DNA from: an uncultured Pelagibacteraceae bacterium
GTDB taxonomy: Bacteria > Pseudomonadota > Alphaproteobacteria > Pelagibacterales > Pelagibacteraceae
Reading direction: 5' to 3'
Assembly (NCBI GenBank): GCA_902595535.1
Contig: CACJQI010000005.1
Span: forward strand, 53,423 to 117,422
Length of the DNA: 64,000 bases
Position 1 is the stretch's first letter, and each line of letters begins with the position of its first letter. A model generated the notes under the pieces. It had not been told where the DNA came from and made no database searches. It was given only the letters and a program-made list of their open reading frames with translations. Below, in pieces: positions 29,418 through 37,268 of the stretch. The position numbers and the translations under genes are program-made.

Positions 29418-30532
29418 TTATAATTATTATAAAGGTTAATTGCATAACGGTCAGTCATACCTGAAATAAAATCTGAAATAGCTCTAAATTTATCCTTAGT
29501 CAATTGATCTTTTGTTAGAAATTTTTTGGGATTTGATTTGATTATTTTAAATAATCTTTTGATAATTACTTTTCCTCGTTTATTCTTTTTTAAAACTGAT
29601 ATGTTGTCATACATTTTTGTCCTTAAAAAATATTTAATTTCTTTTTCTGAATTTTGAATTTTATTTGAAAAACAAACAAGTAATTGGCCAGAATTAGAAA
29701 TATCTTTTAATGATTTAATCTTTAATTCTTTTAAATTTTTTTCTGTATTTCTTAATAAATCTCTAATCATTAAATCTATTGAGTCTCTAATAATTTGATA
29801 AGTTGCTATTTTGTAATTATTTTTATTAATCTTTTTCTTATACTTAATATAGATTGATTTAAAAAAATCTATTTCCATAAGCTCTTCTAATTTGAATAAA
29901 TTAGCATTAATCCCGTCTTGGATATCATGATTATTGTAGGCTATATCATCCGATATTGCTGAAATTTGAGCTTCTAAAGAAGGATAAGTGTTCAATTTAA
30001 TCTTATCTTTAAATGTTTTTAAACCAATTAATCTATTAACTAAATCTAGATCTTTAACTGGTCCATTATGTTTTAAAAGACCCTCTAACGTTTCAATTGT
30101 TAAATTTAGACCTTTAAATTTAAAATACTTATTTTCTAAAAACATAACTATTCTTAGTGTTTGTAAATTATGATCAAAACCTCCATAATTTTCCATACAT
30201 TCATCTAAAGCATCTTCACCAGCATGACCAAATGGTGTGTGACCTAAATCATGAGCAAGACTTAATGTTTCAGTTAAATCTTCATTTAAATTAAGATATT
30301 TAGCTATAGATTTTGCAATTTGAGCAACCTCAATTGAATGTGTAATTCTTGTTCTAAAATGGTCGCCTTCTGTATTAACAAAAACTTGGGTTTTATGCTT
30401 CAATCTTCTAAAGGATGCGCTATGAATTATTCTGTCCCTATCTCTTTGAAATGGAGAGCGATATTTTGAAGTAGGCTCATTATTTAGTCTTCCTTTGCTT
30501 TTAAATACGCCTAACTGAGTATGTTTTTTCAT
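29414..30532 (-). CDS. dgt: dGTPase-like HD phosphohydrolase
   Basis: Deoxyguanosinetriphosphate triphosphohydrolase-like protein. It starts with the family RSPFQRDRDRIIHSASFRRLKHKTQVF, then the HD metal motif THSIEVAQIAKSIA and AHDLGHTPFGHAGEDALDE, and later the AQISAISDDIAYNNHDIQDGI segment. Length is 372 residues. The dgt-argS adjacency is standard for Alphaproteobacteria. It is divergent from the A-type Fe-S carrier gene, 50 bases away. Confidence 0.92.
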   Translation of the reverse strand: MKKHTQLGVFKSKGRLNNEPTSKYRSPFQRDRDRIIHSASFRRLKHKTQVFVNTEGDHFRTRITHSIEVAQIAKSIAKYLNLNEDLTETLSLAHDLGHTPFGHAGEDALDECMENYGGFDHNLQTLRIVMFLENKYFKFKGLNLTIETLEGLLKHNGPVKDLDLVNRLIGLKTFKDKIKLNTYPSLEAQISAISDDIAYNNHDIQDGINANLFKLEELMEIDFFKSIYIKYKKKINKNNYKIATYQIIRDSIDLMIRDLLRNTEKNLKELKIKSLKDISNSGQLLVCFSNKIQNSEKEIKYFLRTKMYDNISVLKKNKRGKVIIKRLFKIIKSNPKKFLTKDQLTKDKFRAISDFISGMTDRYAINLYNNYK

Positions 30533-30582
30533 CCTTTAATTTAAATAATTAAGTATTATATTAGTAATATCAGTGTTGAAAC

Positions 30583-30900
30583 ATGATTAAAGAAATTAAA
30601 TTTACAGATAATGCTCTAAAACAAATAGCGAATTTATTATCTAAAAAAGATCAAGGATCATTTTTTAGAATCGCTATTAAAGGTGGTGGTTGTTCAGGTT
30701 TTCAATATGAATTTACATTCGATAAATCTAAAAATGATGACGATTTAAATTATGAAAATATTTTAATTGATAAAGCATCAGCAGATTTATTAAAAGGATC
30801 TGAAGTTGACTATGTATCTGAGCTTATTGGTGAATCTTTTAAAATTTCTAACCCACAAACTAAATCCTCGTGTGGTTGTGGCGTTTCATTTTCTCTATAA
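30583..30900 (+). CDS. erpA: A-type iron-sulfur carrier (ErpA/IscA family)
   Basis: Carries Fe-S clusters to apo-proteins. The three family cysteines are present: GGGCSGF near residue 36 and SCGCGVSF at the C-terminus. Length is 105 residues. Located opposite dgt, a position where Alphaproteobacteria usually carry erpA, which supports that symbol over iscA. It shares one base (TAATG) with the downstream exonuclease III gene. Confidence 0.9.
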   Translation: MIKEIKFTDNALKQIANLLSKKDQGSFFRIAIKGGGCSGFQYEFTFDKSKNDDDLNYENILIDKASADLLKGSEVDYVSELIGESFKISNPQTKSSCGCGVSFSL

Positions 30901-31676
30901 TGTTAATTTCATCTTGGAACGTTAATTCAGTTAGAGCAAGGATTGAAAATATAAAAAGTTATTTACTAAAATACAAACCTGATGTTTTAATGATGCAAGA
31001 GATTAAAACAGAAGATGTAAATTTTCCTTATGATGATTTTGCTTCAATGGATTATGAAAGTCATGTTTTTGGTCAAAAAAGCTACAATGGTGTTGCAATA
31101 ATCTCTAAGAATAAATTAAATAATATAAGAACTGATTTAATCAAAGATAAGTTAAAGCAATCTAGAATTATTTCAGCTGAAATTGAATATAAAAAAAAGA
31201 TTATTCAGTTAATTAATATTTATACCCCCAATGGAAATCCTGTTGATACTGAAAAGTATGATTATAAAAAAAATTGGATGGATCAATTAATTAAACAATT
31301 AAAGATACTATCAAAAAAAAATTCTAATATAATTTTAGCTGGTGATTTTAATGTTATTCCTGCAGCTGAAGATGTTTATAATGTTAAAAGTTTTGAAGAT
31401 GATGCTTTGTATCGACTTGAAATAAGAAAAAAATTTAGAGAAATGTTAAATTTAGGATTTAGTGACGCTTATAGACATTTTAATGAAGAGAAAGAAGGAT
31501 ATACATTTTGGGATTATATGAGAGGTGCGTGGCAAAAGAATAATGGTATGAGAATAGATCACTTCTTAGTATCAAACTCTTTAATTGATAATGTAAAAGA
31601 TATTAATATTAATAAAGATCCACGTGGTAGAGAAAAACCTTCAGATCACACACCAATTGAAATTAAATTAGCTTAA
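30900..31676 (+). CDS. xthA: Exodeoxyribonuclease III
   Basis: AP endonuclease and 3'-exonuclease of base excision repair. Motifs of the EEP fold are SSWNVNSVRARI at the N-terminus, LMMQEIKTED, NIYTPNGNP, AGDFNVIP and the terminal PSDHTPIEIKL with catalytic His. I chose the ATG at 30900, which overlaps the erpA stop and gives 258 residues; an ATG 30 bases upstream would lie inside erpA in another frame. The 3' end overlaps the convergent dehydrogenase gene by 9 bases. Confidence 0.94.
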   Translation: MLISSWNVNSVRARIENIKSYLLKYKPDVLMMQEIKTEDVNFPYDDFASMDYESHVFGQKSYNGVAIISKNKLNNIRTDLIKDKLKQSRIISAEIEYKKKIIQLINIYTPNGNPVDTEKYDYKKNWMDQLIKQLKILSKKNSNIILAGDFNVIPAAEDVYNVKSFEDDALYRLEIRKKFREMLNLGFSDAYRHFNEEKEGYTFWDYMRGAWQKNNGMRIDHFLVSNSLIDNVKDININKDPRGREKPSDHTPIEIKLA

Positions 31677-32666
31677 AGACCTAATTTTATTTACTAATTC
31701 CTCATTTATATTTCTAGGACCTATATCTTGCCTATTTTTATGTCTTCTTTCACCAGGTAATCTTACATCACCCATTGATTTCATTTTATCAAAAAATTCA
31801 TCAGAATGTTTTTGCCAACTTGTGCCTGCTGTTTTATCTGGACAAATAGCTAAGATAAATTCACCACCACTTGGAGGACCACCATCATTGTTATCTTTTT
31901 CAGCAGTTTCATAACTAAAATTATCTCCAACTAATGCACCAGCCATTAATTCAACCATCATTGCTATTGCAGAACCTTTGTAACCACCAAAAGGTAATAA
32001 AACTCCACCATCAGCAATTTCACCTGGGTCCGTTGTTTCTTTGCCATCTTTAGTCAAACCAGTTCCAAGAGGTACTTTATGGCCTTCTCTTTTTGCAACT
32101 TGAACTTCACCCATAGCCATTGATGCTGTTGCCATATCATAAACAACAGGTGTTTTTCCAGGTCTTGGCCATGCAAATGAAATTGGGTTTGTTCCAAATA
32201 AAGGTTTTATAGCACCAGCTGGAGCCACTGCAGGTTTGTAAGAAGTACAAGCAAAAGCAACCAAACCATCTTCAGCTAATTTTTCAGTTTCAGGCCACAT
32301 AGCAGCCATATGGTGTGAGTTATTTATAGCTAACACCGCAACACCATTTTCTTTTGCAGCTTTTGCCAATTCAGGCAATCCTTTATTTAAGACTACAGGA
32401 GCTAAACAATTATTTCCTTCAACTTTAATTACAGATGGTGAAATTCTTTTCACCTCTGGCGTCCCTTTTCCATTTATCTTTCCACTTTTAAGACCACTTA
32501 CATAAGCAGGTAATCTAAATAATCCATGAGATAATGATCCATCTCTTTCAGCATTTTTAATTAGTTCAGATAAAATAGATGCAGTTTCATCATTACATCC
32601 ATTAGCTACAAGTGTTTTTTTTGCTAAATTAAAAATTTCATCTAGCATTAAGGAGACAGTGCTCAT
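31668..32666 (-). CDS. Ldh2/YiaK family malate/lactate-type dehydrogenase
   Basis: NAD(P)-dependent 2-hydroxyacid (or cyclic imine) dehydrogenase of the Ldh2 family, which includes malate, ureidoglycolate, sulfolactate and piperideine-2-carboxylate enzymes. Family features are the GSLSHGLFRLPAYV segment, AINNSHHMAAMW with the catalytic His, GTNPISFAWPRPGKTPVVYDMATASMAMG and LPFGGYKGSAIAMMVELM. Length is 332 residues. The exact substrate cannot be read from sequence. Its ATG shares one base with the zur stop, so it looks like the last gene of the znuC-znuB-zur operon, an unexpected place for such an enzyme. Confidence 0.85.
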   Translation of the reverse strand: MSTVSLMLDEIFNLAKKTLVANGCNDETASILSELIKNAERDGSLSHGLFRLPAYVSGLKSGKINGKGTPEVKRISPSVIKVEGNNCLAPVVLNKGLPELAKAAKENGVAVLAINNSHHMAAMWPETEKLAEDGLVAFACTSYKPAVAPAGAIKPLFGTNPISFAWPRPGKTPVVYDMATASMAMGEVQVAKREGHKVPLGTGLTKDGKETTDPGEIADGGVLLPFGGYKGSAIAMMVELMAGALVGDNFSYETAEKDNNDGGPPSGGEFILAICPDKTAGTSWQKHSDEFFDKMKSMGDVRLPGERRHKNRQDIGPRNINEELVNKIRSLS

Positions 32667-33064
32667 TATGAGGTTTTACATTTTTTGCATAAACCAAAAA
32701 ATTCTAAATTATATTTATTATATTTCATTCCAGCTTCATCAGTAAAATTACTTAAGTACTTGGAAAGTTTAGAATTGCTTATTTCAGAAACTTTTTCACA
32801 ACTTTCACAAATTGAAAATGCTGTTGCTTTAGAAATTTGACAACTTGAATTTTGACAAGCTATAAAAGCGTTTCGACTTTCAATTTTATGAATTTTTCCA
32901 ATCTCTACCAATTTATCTAAAGCTCTATAAACTTGTAGAGGTGCTTTAATTCCTTTTTTTTGAACATTATAAAGAATTGAATATGCTTTTAAAGGTTCCG
33001 TTGATTTAACAATTAGATTTAAAATAATTTTTTGATTTTTTGATAAATTATATTGTTTTTCCAT
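32666..33064 (-). CDS. zur: Fur-family zinc uptake regulator Zur
   Basis: Metal-responsive repressor of the Fur superfamily, assigned as Zur from its place behind znuCB and the palindromes upstream. A winged helix occupies residues 1-62. Structural zinc pairs C86-x2-C89 and C126-x2-C129 are present. In the regulatory site His59 and Cys70 match E. coli Zur H77 and C88, and Glu94 matches E111, but the His96 position is not His; Cys75 is close by and could substitute. Length is 132 residues. It lies 15 bases after znuB. Confidence 0.88.
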   Translation of the reverse strand: MEKQYNLSKNQKIILNLIVKSTEPLKAYSILYNVQKKGIKAPLQVYRALDKLVEIGKIHKIESRNAFIACQNSSCQISKATAFSICESCEKVSEISNSKLSKYLSNFTDEAGMKYNKYNLEFFGLCKKCKTS

Positions 33065-33079
33065 ATTTTTAATTACTCG

Positions 33080-33883
33080 CTAATTCTTTAGTTTAATCGA
33101 TTGCTTAATATTTAACAAAGATAATATAAATAAAATTAAAGAAGCAACTATAATTGAAGGTCCAGAAGAAGTATTAAATTCTAATGAAGTAAATAATCCT
33201 AATACTACAGATAATAAACCTCCAATAATTGAATAAATTACCATTTTTTGAGGACTATCAGAGATATTTCTTGCCATGGCAGCAGGTATAATCAGCATAC
33301 CAGTAATCAATAATAAACCTACCATTTTAATTGAAATAGCAATGACCGCAGCCATCAAAATTGTAAAAATAGCTTTTGCTCTGTCAGGATTTAATCCTTC
33401 AGCTTCAGCTAGTTCATAATTTACAGTTGATGCAAATAATGGCTTCCAGATTAACTTAAGCACAATTAATATTATTGCACCACCAGACCATATAATTAGA
33501 ATATCATTAATATTAACTGCTAAAATATCTCCAAATAAAAGCCCCATAATATCAAATCTTATAAAAGTTAAAAAACCAATTACAACTAAACCAACAGCAA
33601 GTGATGAGTGAGCTAACAAACCAAGTAATGCATCGCCTGGTAAGTTAGTTTTTTTTTGAAGCTGGATTAATATCAAGGCTATGATAGATGAAATTAAAAA
33701 CACAGAAATGGCTATATTTAAATCAAAAGTATATGCCATAGTAACACCAAGTAATGCTGAATGAGCAAGTGTATCACCAAAATAAGACAGTCGTCTCCAC
33801 ACTACAAAACAACCTAGTGGACCAGTAACTAAGGCAATTCCAATACCAGCAAACAATGCTCTTATAAAAAAATCATCAAACAT
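33080..33883 (-). CDS. znuB: Zinc ABC transporter permease ZnuB
   Basis: Inner-membrane permease of the ABC-3 family with about eight helices. Motifs include GPLGCFVVWRRLSYFGDTLAHSALLGV near the N-terminus, the LLGLLAHSSLAVGLV loop and GLLLITGMLIIPAAMARNIS, the region that contacts the ATPase. Length is 267 residues. It directly follows znuC and precedes zur. Confidence 0.94.
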   Translation of the reverse strand: MFDDFFIRALFAGIGIALVTGPLGCFVVWRRLSYFGDTLAHSALLGVTMAYTFDLNIAISVFLISSIIALILIQLQKKTNLPGDALLGLLAHSSLAVGLVVIGFLTFIRFDIMGLLFGDILAVNINDILIIWSGGAIILIVLKLIWKPLFASTVNYELAEAEGLNPDRAKAIFTILMAAVIAISIKMVGLLLITGMLIIPAAMARNISDSPQKMVIYSIIGGLLSVVLGLFTSLEFNTSSGPSIIVASLILFILSLLNIKQSIKLKN

Positions 33884-34630
33884 TTAATTTTTCTTTATAC
33901 TTCCTTCGTCTAAATGTTCATGATCATGCTTATGTTCATATATTGATAAAATTTGAGAAGCTTGTTCACCAAATAATGTTTTATAAGCATTATTTTTTGC
34001 AACATCTAATGGTGTACCTGAACAACAAACATGTCCATTTAAACAAACAACATGATCTGTTGCTGTCATTACTGTATGCAAATCATGAGATATTAATAAG
34101 ATTCCACAATTCAAAGTATCAGAGATTTTTTTAATTAATTCATATAAAGCAATCTCACCAGTATAATCAACTCCTTGGACTGGCTCATCAAGAACCAATA
34201 ATTCAGGTTTTTTTGAAATTGCCCTTGCAATTAAAACTCTTTGAAATTCACCACCTGATAAATTTCCTAAATTTTTATTCTTAAGATGAATAGCTCCAGT
34301 AAGTGTAAGAGCCTCATCAATAGCTTCATCTTTAATATTTTCTGTTAGCAGCATAAAGTCATAAACTCTTAGCGGCAAAGTCCAATCAATTGAAATTTTT
34401 TGAGGAACGTACCCTACTTTGTTAGTATATTTTTCAACACTACCCTCAATATTTTTATAAATTCCTAATGCAATTTTTGCGGTAGTACTTTTACCAGATC
34501 CATTTGGCCCAATAAGTGTTATAATTTTACCTTTTTCTACTGTTAATGTAACACCTTCCACTAACCATTTATTATTCTGTTTAATTCCAGCGTTATTTAG
34601 TTTTACTAATATTTTATTTTCTAAACTCAT
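33884..34630 (-). CDS. znuC: Zinc ABC transporter ATP-binding protein ZnuC
   Basis: ATPase of the zinc importer. Walker A GPNGSGKST, signature LSGGEFQRVLIARAI, Walker B LLVLDEPVQGVD and the switch His in LISHDLH are present. A His/Asp/Glu-rich tail (EHKHDHEHLDEG) suggests metal sensing or buffering. Length is 248 residues. It is the first gene of the minus-strand znuC-znuB-zur-dehydrogenase unit and is divergent from znuA across 70 bases carrying two Zur-box-like palindromes. Confidence 0.94.
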   Translation of the reverse strand: MSLENKILVKLNNAGIKQNNKWLVEGVTLTVEKGKIITLIGPNGSGKSTTAKIALGIYKNIEGSVEKYTNKVGYVPQKISIDWTLPLRVYDFMLLTENIKDEAIDEALTLTGAIHLKNKNLGNLSGGEFQRVLIARAISKKPELLVLDEPVQGVDYTGEIALYELIKKISDTLNCGILLISHDLHTVMTATDHVVCLNGHVCCSGTPLDVAKNNAYKTLFGEQASQILSIYEHKHDHEHLDEGSIKKN

Positions 34631-34637
34631 AAATTAC

Positions 34638-34666
34638 TTGACTTATAAATGTTATATTATTACATA
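34638..34666 (+). promoter_or_regulatory. Candidate znuA promoter
   Basis: TTGACT (34638-34643) and TACATA (34661-34666) are spaced by 17 bases and would start transcription just before znuA. The -10 hexamer overlaps the first Zur-box-like palindrome, which fits repression by steric block. The match to consensus is moderate. Confidence 0.45.
34650..34664. promoter_or_regulatory. Zur box 1 (imperfect)
   Basis: TGTTATA-T-TATTACA is a 15-base inverted repeat with one mismatch between the arms. It resembles the TGTTATANTATAACA core known for proteobacterial Zur operators and lies between the divergent znuC and znuA starts. Confidence 0.7.
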
Positions 34667-34667
34667 A

Positions 34668-34682
34668 TGTTATAATATAACA
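34668..34682. promoter_or_regulatory. Zur box 2 (perfect)
   Basis: TGTTATA-A-TATAACA is a perfect 15-base inverted repeat matching the proteobacterial Zur core. Its centre is 18 bases from that of box 1, so two repressor dimers could bind side by side. It lies 18 bases before the znuA ATG. Confidence 0.8.
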
Positions 34683-34700
34683 ACTAATTAATCTTAAACT

Positions 34701-35720
34701 ATGAACAATCTTAAAAAAATACCTTTTATCCTTACAATTATTTCATTTTTAACATTCTTTACAACAGCAAACTCAGAAATAAAAGTAGTTGCTTCAATTA
34801 AACCAATACATTCTTTAGCTAGTTATCTAATGGATGGTATTGCTAAACCTGATTTAATAGTTGATGGATATACATCTCCACACGGATTTGCAATGAAACC
34901 TTCTCACGCAAAAATGTTACAAAATGCAGATATAATTTTTTGGGTTGGTGAAGACTTGGAAAGTTTTTTAGAAAAACCATTAAGCTCAATTGCTAAAAAA
35001 GCTGAGAAAATTGAGTTAATGCAAATAAAAGGTCTAAATGTATTAGAATTTAGAGAAAGAAATATTTTTGATGATCATGATGACCACGATCATGACAGTC
35101 ATGCTAAGAAGAAAAAAGATGATCATGATGACCACGATCATGACGGCCATGCTAAGAAGAAAAAAGATGACCACGACGATCATGACGACCATGATGGACA
35201 CGAAGGACATGCACATGGTGAATTTGATCCACACATTTGGTTAGATCCAATTAATGCTAAGGTAATATTAAATGAAATGGTTGAGCATTTAATTGAAAAT
35301 GATCCAAAAAATGAGGCTAAATATAAAAGTAATTTAGATAAAGCTTTAAAGGATATAGATAAGCTTACAATAAATGTAATGACTGAATTAAATAACAGTG
35401 TTTCTTCAATCGTATTTCATGATGCTTATCAATATTTTGAAAAAAGATTTAACGTAAACATTTTAGGTGCTTTTACTGTTAATACTGATGTGATGCCTGG
35501 CGCAGAACAATTAGCTGAAATTAGAGAAATAATTGAACATGATAAAGTTGCTTGTGTATTCTCAGAGCCGCAATTTAATCCTGATATTATCAATGCAGTT
35601 GCAAAAGATATGAAGATTAAAACTGGAGTCCTAGATCCATTAGGTGCAACCTTAGATCCGGGTAAAGACTTATATTTCGATCTTATAAGAAATATGTCTG
35701 CCTCATTTAAAGGCTGCTAA
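34701..35720 (+). CDS. znuA: Zinc ABC transporter substrate-binding protein ZnuA
   Basis: Periplasmic zinc-binding component of the ZnuABC importer. A signal peptide ends near residue 25 (FFTTANSE). Zinc ligands of the A-1 cluster family are visible: the His in SPHGFAMKPS, HIWLDPINAK, the His in FHDAYQYF and the late Asp in GVLDPLGAT. Between the first and second ligand lies a long His/Asp-rich loop (about residues 123-173) made of 16-residue repeats (HDDHDHD-S/G-HAKKKKDD), a zinc-trapping loop as in other ZnuA. Codons in the loop use CAC and GAC more than the surroundings. Length is 339 residues. Divergent from znuC. Confidence 0.95.
   Translation: MNNLKKIPFILTIISFLTFFTTANSEIKVVASIKPIHSLASYLMDGIAKPDLIVDGYTSPHGFAMKPSHAKMLQNADIIFWVGEDLESFLEKPLSSIAKKAEKIELMQIKGLNVLEFRERNIFDDHDDHDHDSHAKKKKDDHDDHDHDGHAKKKKDDHDDHDDHDGHEGHAHGEFDPHIWLDPINAKVILNEMVEHLIENDPKNEAKYKSNLDKALKDIDKLTINVMTELNNSVSSIVFHDAYQYFEKRFNVNILGAFTVNTDVMPGAEQLAEIREIIEHDKVACVFSEPQFNPDIINAVAKDMKIKTGVLDPLGATLDPGKDLYFDLIRNMSASFKGC
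35070..35165 (+). repeat. Two tandem 48-base repeats within znuA
   Basis: Units 35070-35117 and 35118-35165 are identical except at the Ser/Gly codon (AGT against GGC, two bases). A third, diverged His/Asp segment follows from 35166 to about 35219. Each unit encodes 16 residues, so copy-number change keeps the frame. Confidence 0.95.
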
Positions 35721-35801
35721 TTTAAAGGAATAAAAATTAAGATTTTAGTTTACTCTATAATTGTAATAAATTCGTAACAAAAATTTCATATAGAGGAGAC
35801 T

Positions 35802-36023
35802 ATGTTTATTAAAAAATATCTAAAATGGATTAGTACAGCTCTTGTTTTAACAGGAATATTGTTAACTAATTTAAATATCTACCCTATCAATATTTACTTT
35901 CATGGTTTAGGAGTTGTGGGTTGGACTATTGCAGGATTTATATCAAAAGATAAGGCAATATTAACTAATTTTGGATTACAAATACCGTTGTTTGTAATTG
36001 GAATTTATAAGATTATTTTCTAA
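35802..36023 (+). CDS. Small two-helix membrane protein (possibly DUF6552)
   Basis: 73-residue protein with two to three hydrophobic segments (TALVLTGILLTNLNIYPINIYF, GLGVVGWTIAGFI and LQIPLFVIGIYKIIF). It may belong to the small family called DUF6552 (recalled, not checked). A good Shine-Dalgarno (AGAGGAG) lies 4 bases before the ATG. Its stop shares a base with the arsC start (TAATG), so it is probably coupled to the arsenic genes downstream. Function unknown. Confidence 0.7.
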   Translation: MFIKKYLKWISTALVLTGILLTNLNIYPINIYFHGLGVVGWTIAGFISKDKAILTNFGLQIPLFVIGIYKIIF

Positions 36024-36457
36024 TGAAAAATATCTTATTCGTTTGTACAGGTAATTCAGCTAGAAGCATAATAGCTGAAAGTATCATTAACAACGAATAT
36101 TCAAATAAATTTAAAGCTTATAGTGCTGGAAGTAATCCTACAGGTAAAATTAATGAAGACGTAAAAAGATTTCTAGAAAAAAATAAAAATTATGATCTTT
36201 TTGAATATAGGTCTAAAAATTTTGAAAACTTCTTAAGTAATAATATTAAAATAGATTACGTTGTAACTGTTTGTAATAATGCAAATAATGAAGTTTGCCC
36301 TATTTGGCCTGATAAAAATCAAATAATTCACTGGGATATAGAAGATCCTGTGTCAAAACTATTAAATTCTAATGAAAATGAAAAAAATATAGTAATAAAT
36401 AATACCTTTAATCAAATTAATAAAAATATTATTCACTGGATTACTAATGAAAAATAA
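36023..36457 (+). CDS. arsC: Arsenate reductase, low-molecular-weight phosphatase type
   Basis: Reduces arsenate to arsenite. The P-loop CTGNSARS (CX5R) is at residues 8-15, and the resolving cysteines are in VCNNANNEVCP, spaced as in thioredoxin-coupled proteobacterial ArsC. The acid loop HWDIEDPVS is also present. Length is 144 residues. It overlaps the upstream small membrane-protein gene by 1 base and the channel gene downstream by 11 bases. The AqpS-like neighbour supports an arsenic role over protein tyrosine phosphatase. Confidence 0.88.
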   Translation: MKNILFVCTGNSARSIIAESIINNEYSNKFKAYSAGSNPTGKINEDVKRFLEKNKNYDLFEYRSKNFENFLSNNIKIDYVVTVCNNANNEVCPIWPDKNQIIHWDIEDPVSKLLNSNENEKNIVINNTFNQINKNIIHWITNEK

Positions 36458-37097
36458 TAACAAAATATTTATCGGTGAATTTATTGGTAGTTGTTTTTTA
36501 GTAATGATTATTGTGGGCTCTGGAATTATGGCTGAAAACCTAACCGATGATAATGCTTTAAGACTTACGGCAAATACAATTGCAACTGGTTCTGGTTTAT
36601 TTGTTTTAATAACAACATTTGCTAATATTTCAGGAGCTCACTTTAATCCTTTTGTTAGTTTATCGATGTATTTAACTAAAAAGATTAAAGGAAAACTTTT
36701 AATTACATACATTCCAGCACAAATATTTGGATGCTTATTGGGTGTAATGTTAGCTAATGTATTTTTTGAGCACAGTATAATTGAACTATCTACAAAAAAT
36801 AGAGATGGCTTTCACATATTTCTAGCAGAAATTGTAGCTACTTTTGGTCTAATATTTATTATTTTTGCAACTTTAAAAGACGGTAAAACAACAGTTGCTG
36901 CTTGTGTTGCAACTTATATTACAGCTGGTTATTGGTTTACATCATCAACATCTTTTGCAAATCCAGCTGTTGCCATAGCTAGAACTTTTACTGAATCGTT
37001 TACTGGTATAAATTATCTTAATACACCTACTTATATAATTGCTGAGTTAATTGGTACTTTGATTGCTATTTTTTTTATTAAGAAATTAATTAAATAA
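36447..37097 (+). CDS. aqpS: AqpS-like MIP family channel
   Basis: Six-helix major intrinsic protein of 216 residues. The first half-helix motif is GAHFNPF instead of NPA; the second is ANPAVAIAR with the selectivity-filter Arg. In Sinorhizobium an AqpS with ArsC replaces an arsenite pump: ArsC makes arsenite inside and it leaves through the channel. Overlap of 11 bases with arsC supports the same role here. No arsR, arsB or acr3 is adjacent. Symbol by analogy. Confidence 0.82.
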   Translation: MKNNNKIFIGEFIGSCFLVMIIVGSGIMAENLTDDNALRLTANTIATGSGLFVLITTFANISGAHFNPFVSLSMYLTKKIKGKLLITYIPAQIFGCLLGVMLANVFFEHSIIELSTKNRDGFHIFLAEIVATFGLIFIIFATLKDGKTTVAACVATYITAGYWFTSSTSFANPAVAIARTFTESFTGINYLNTPTYIIAELIGTLIAIFFIKKLIK

Positions 37098-37118
37098 AAA
37101 AAGTATTTTAAGATAGAC

Positions 37119-37162
37119 ATCAGTTTTAAATAGATTAGATATATACGAATCTACACTCTGAT
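37119..37162 (+). ncRNA. Nested hairpin in the leader of the PiT-like gene
   Basis: Outer arms ATCAG (37119-37123) and CTGAT (37158-37162) enclose inner arms TAGATT (37131-37136) and AATCTA (37148-37153). The 171-base region before the gene is long for this compact sequence, so a structured leader is possible. It is not recognised as a known riboswitch. A clear ribosome-binding site (AAAGGAG) lies just before the ATG. Confidence 0.3.
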
Positions 37163-37268
37163 TTTCCAATAAATAAATATTAATATAGAAAATTTTCTCA
37201 ATCATATTAAACACTCCTTAAGTCATGAATCGATAGAACCGAAAACAATAATATAAAGGAGAAAAGTA

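Noticed and set aside
35070..35219. Regular repeats that might suggest a CRISPR-like array
   Set aside because: There are no unique spacers; the repeats are in frame inside znuA and encode the His-rich loop.
35043..35234. Hydrophobic open frame opposite the znuA repeats (Met/Val/Ile-rich)
   Set aside because: It is the antisense of His/Asp codons in the 48-base repeats; no start signal or conserved character.
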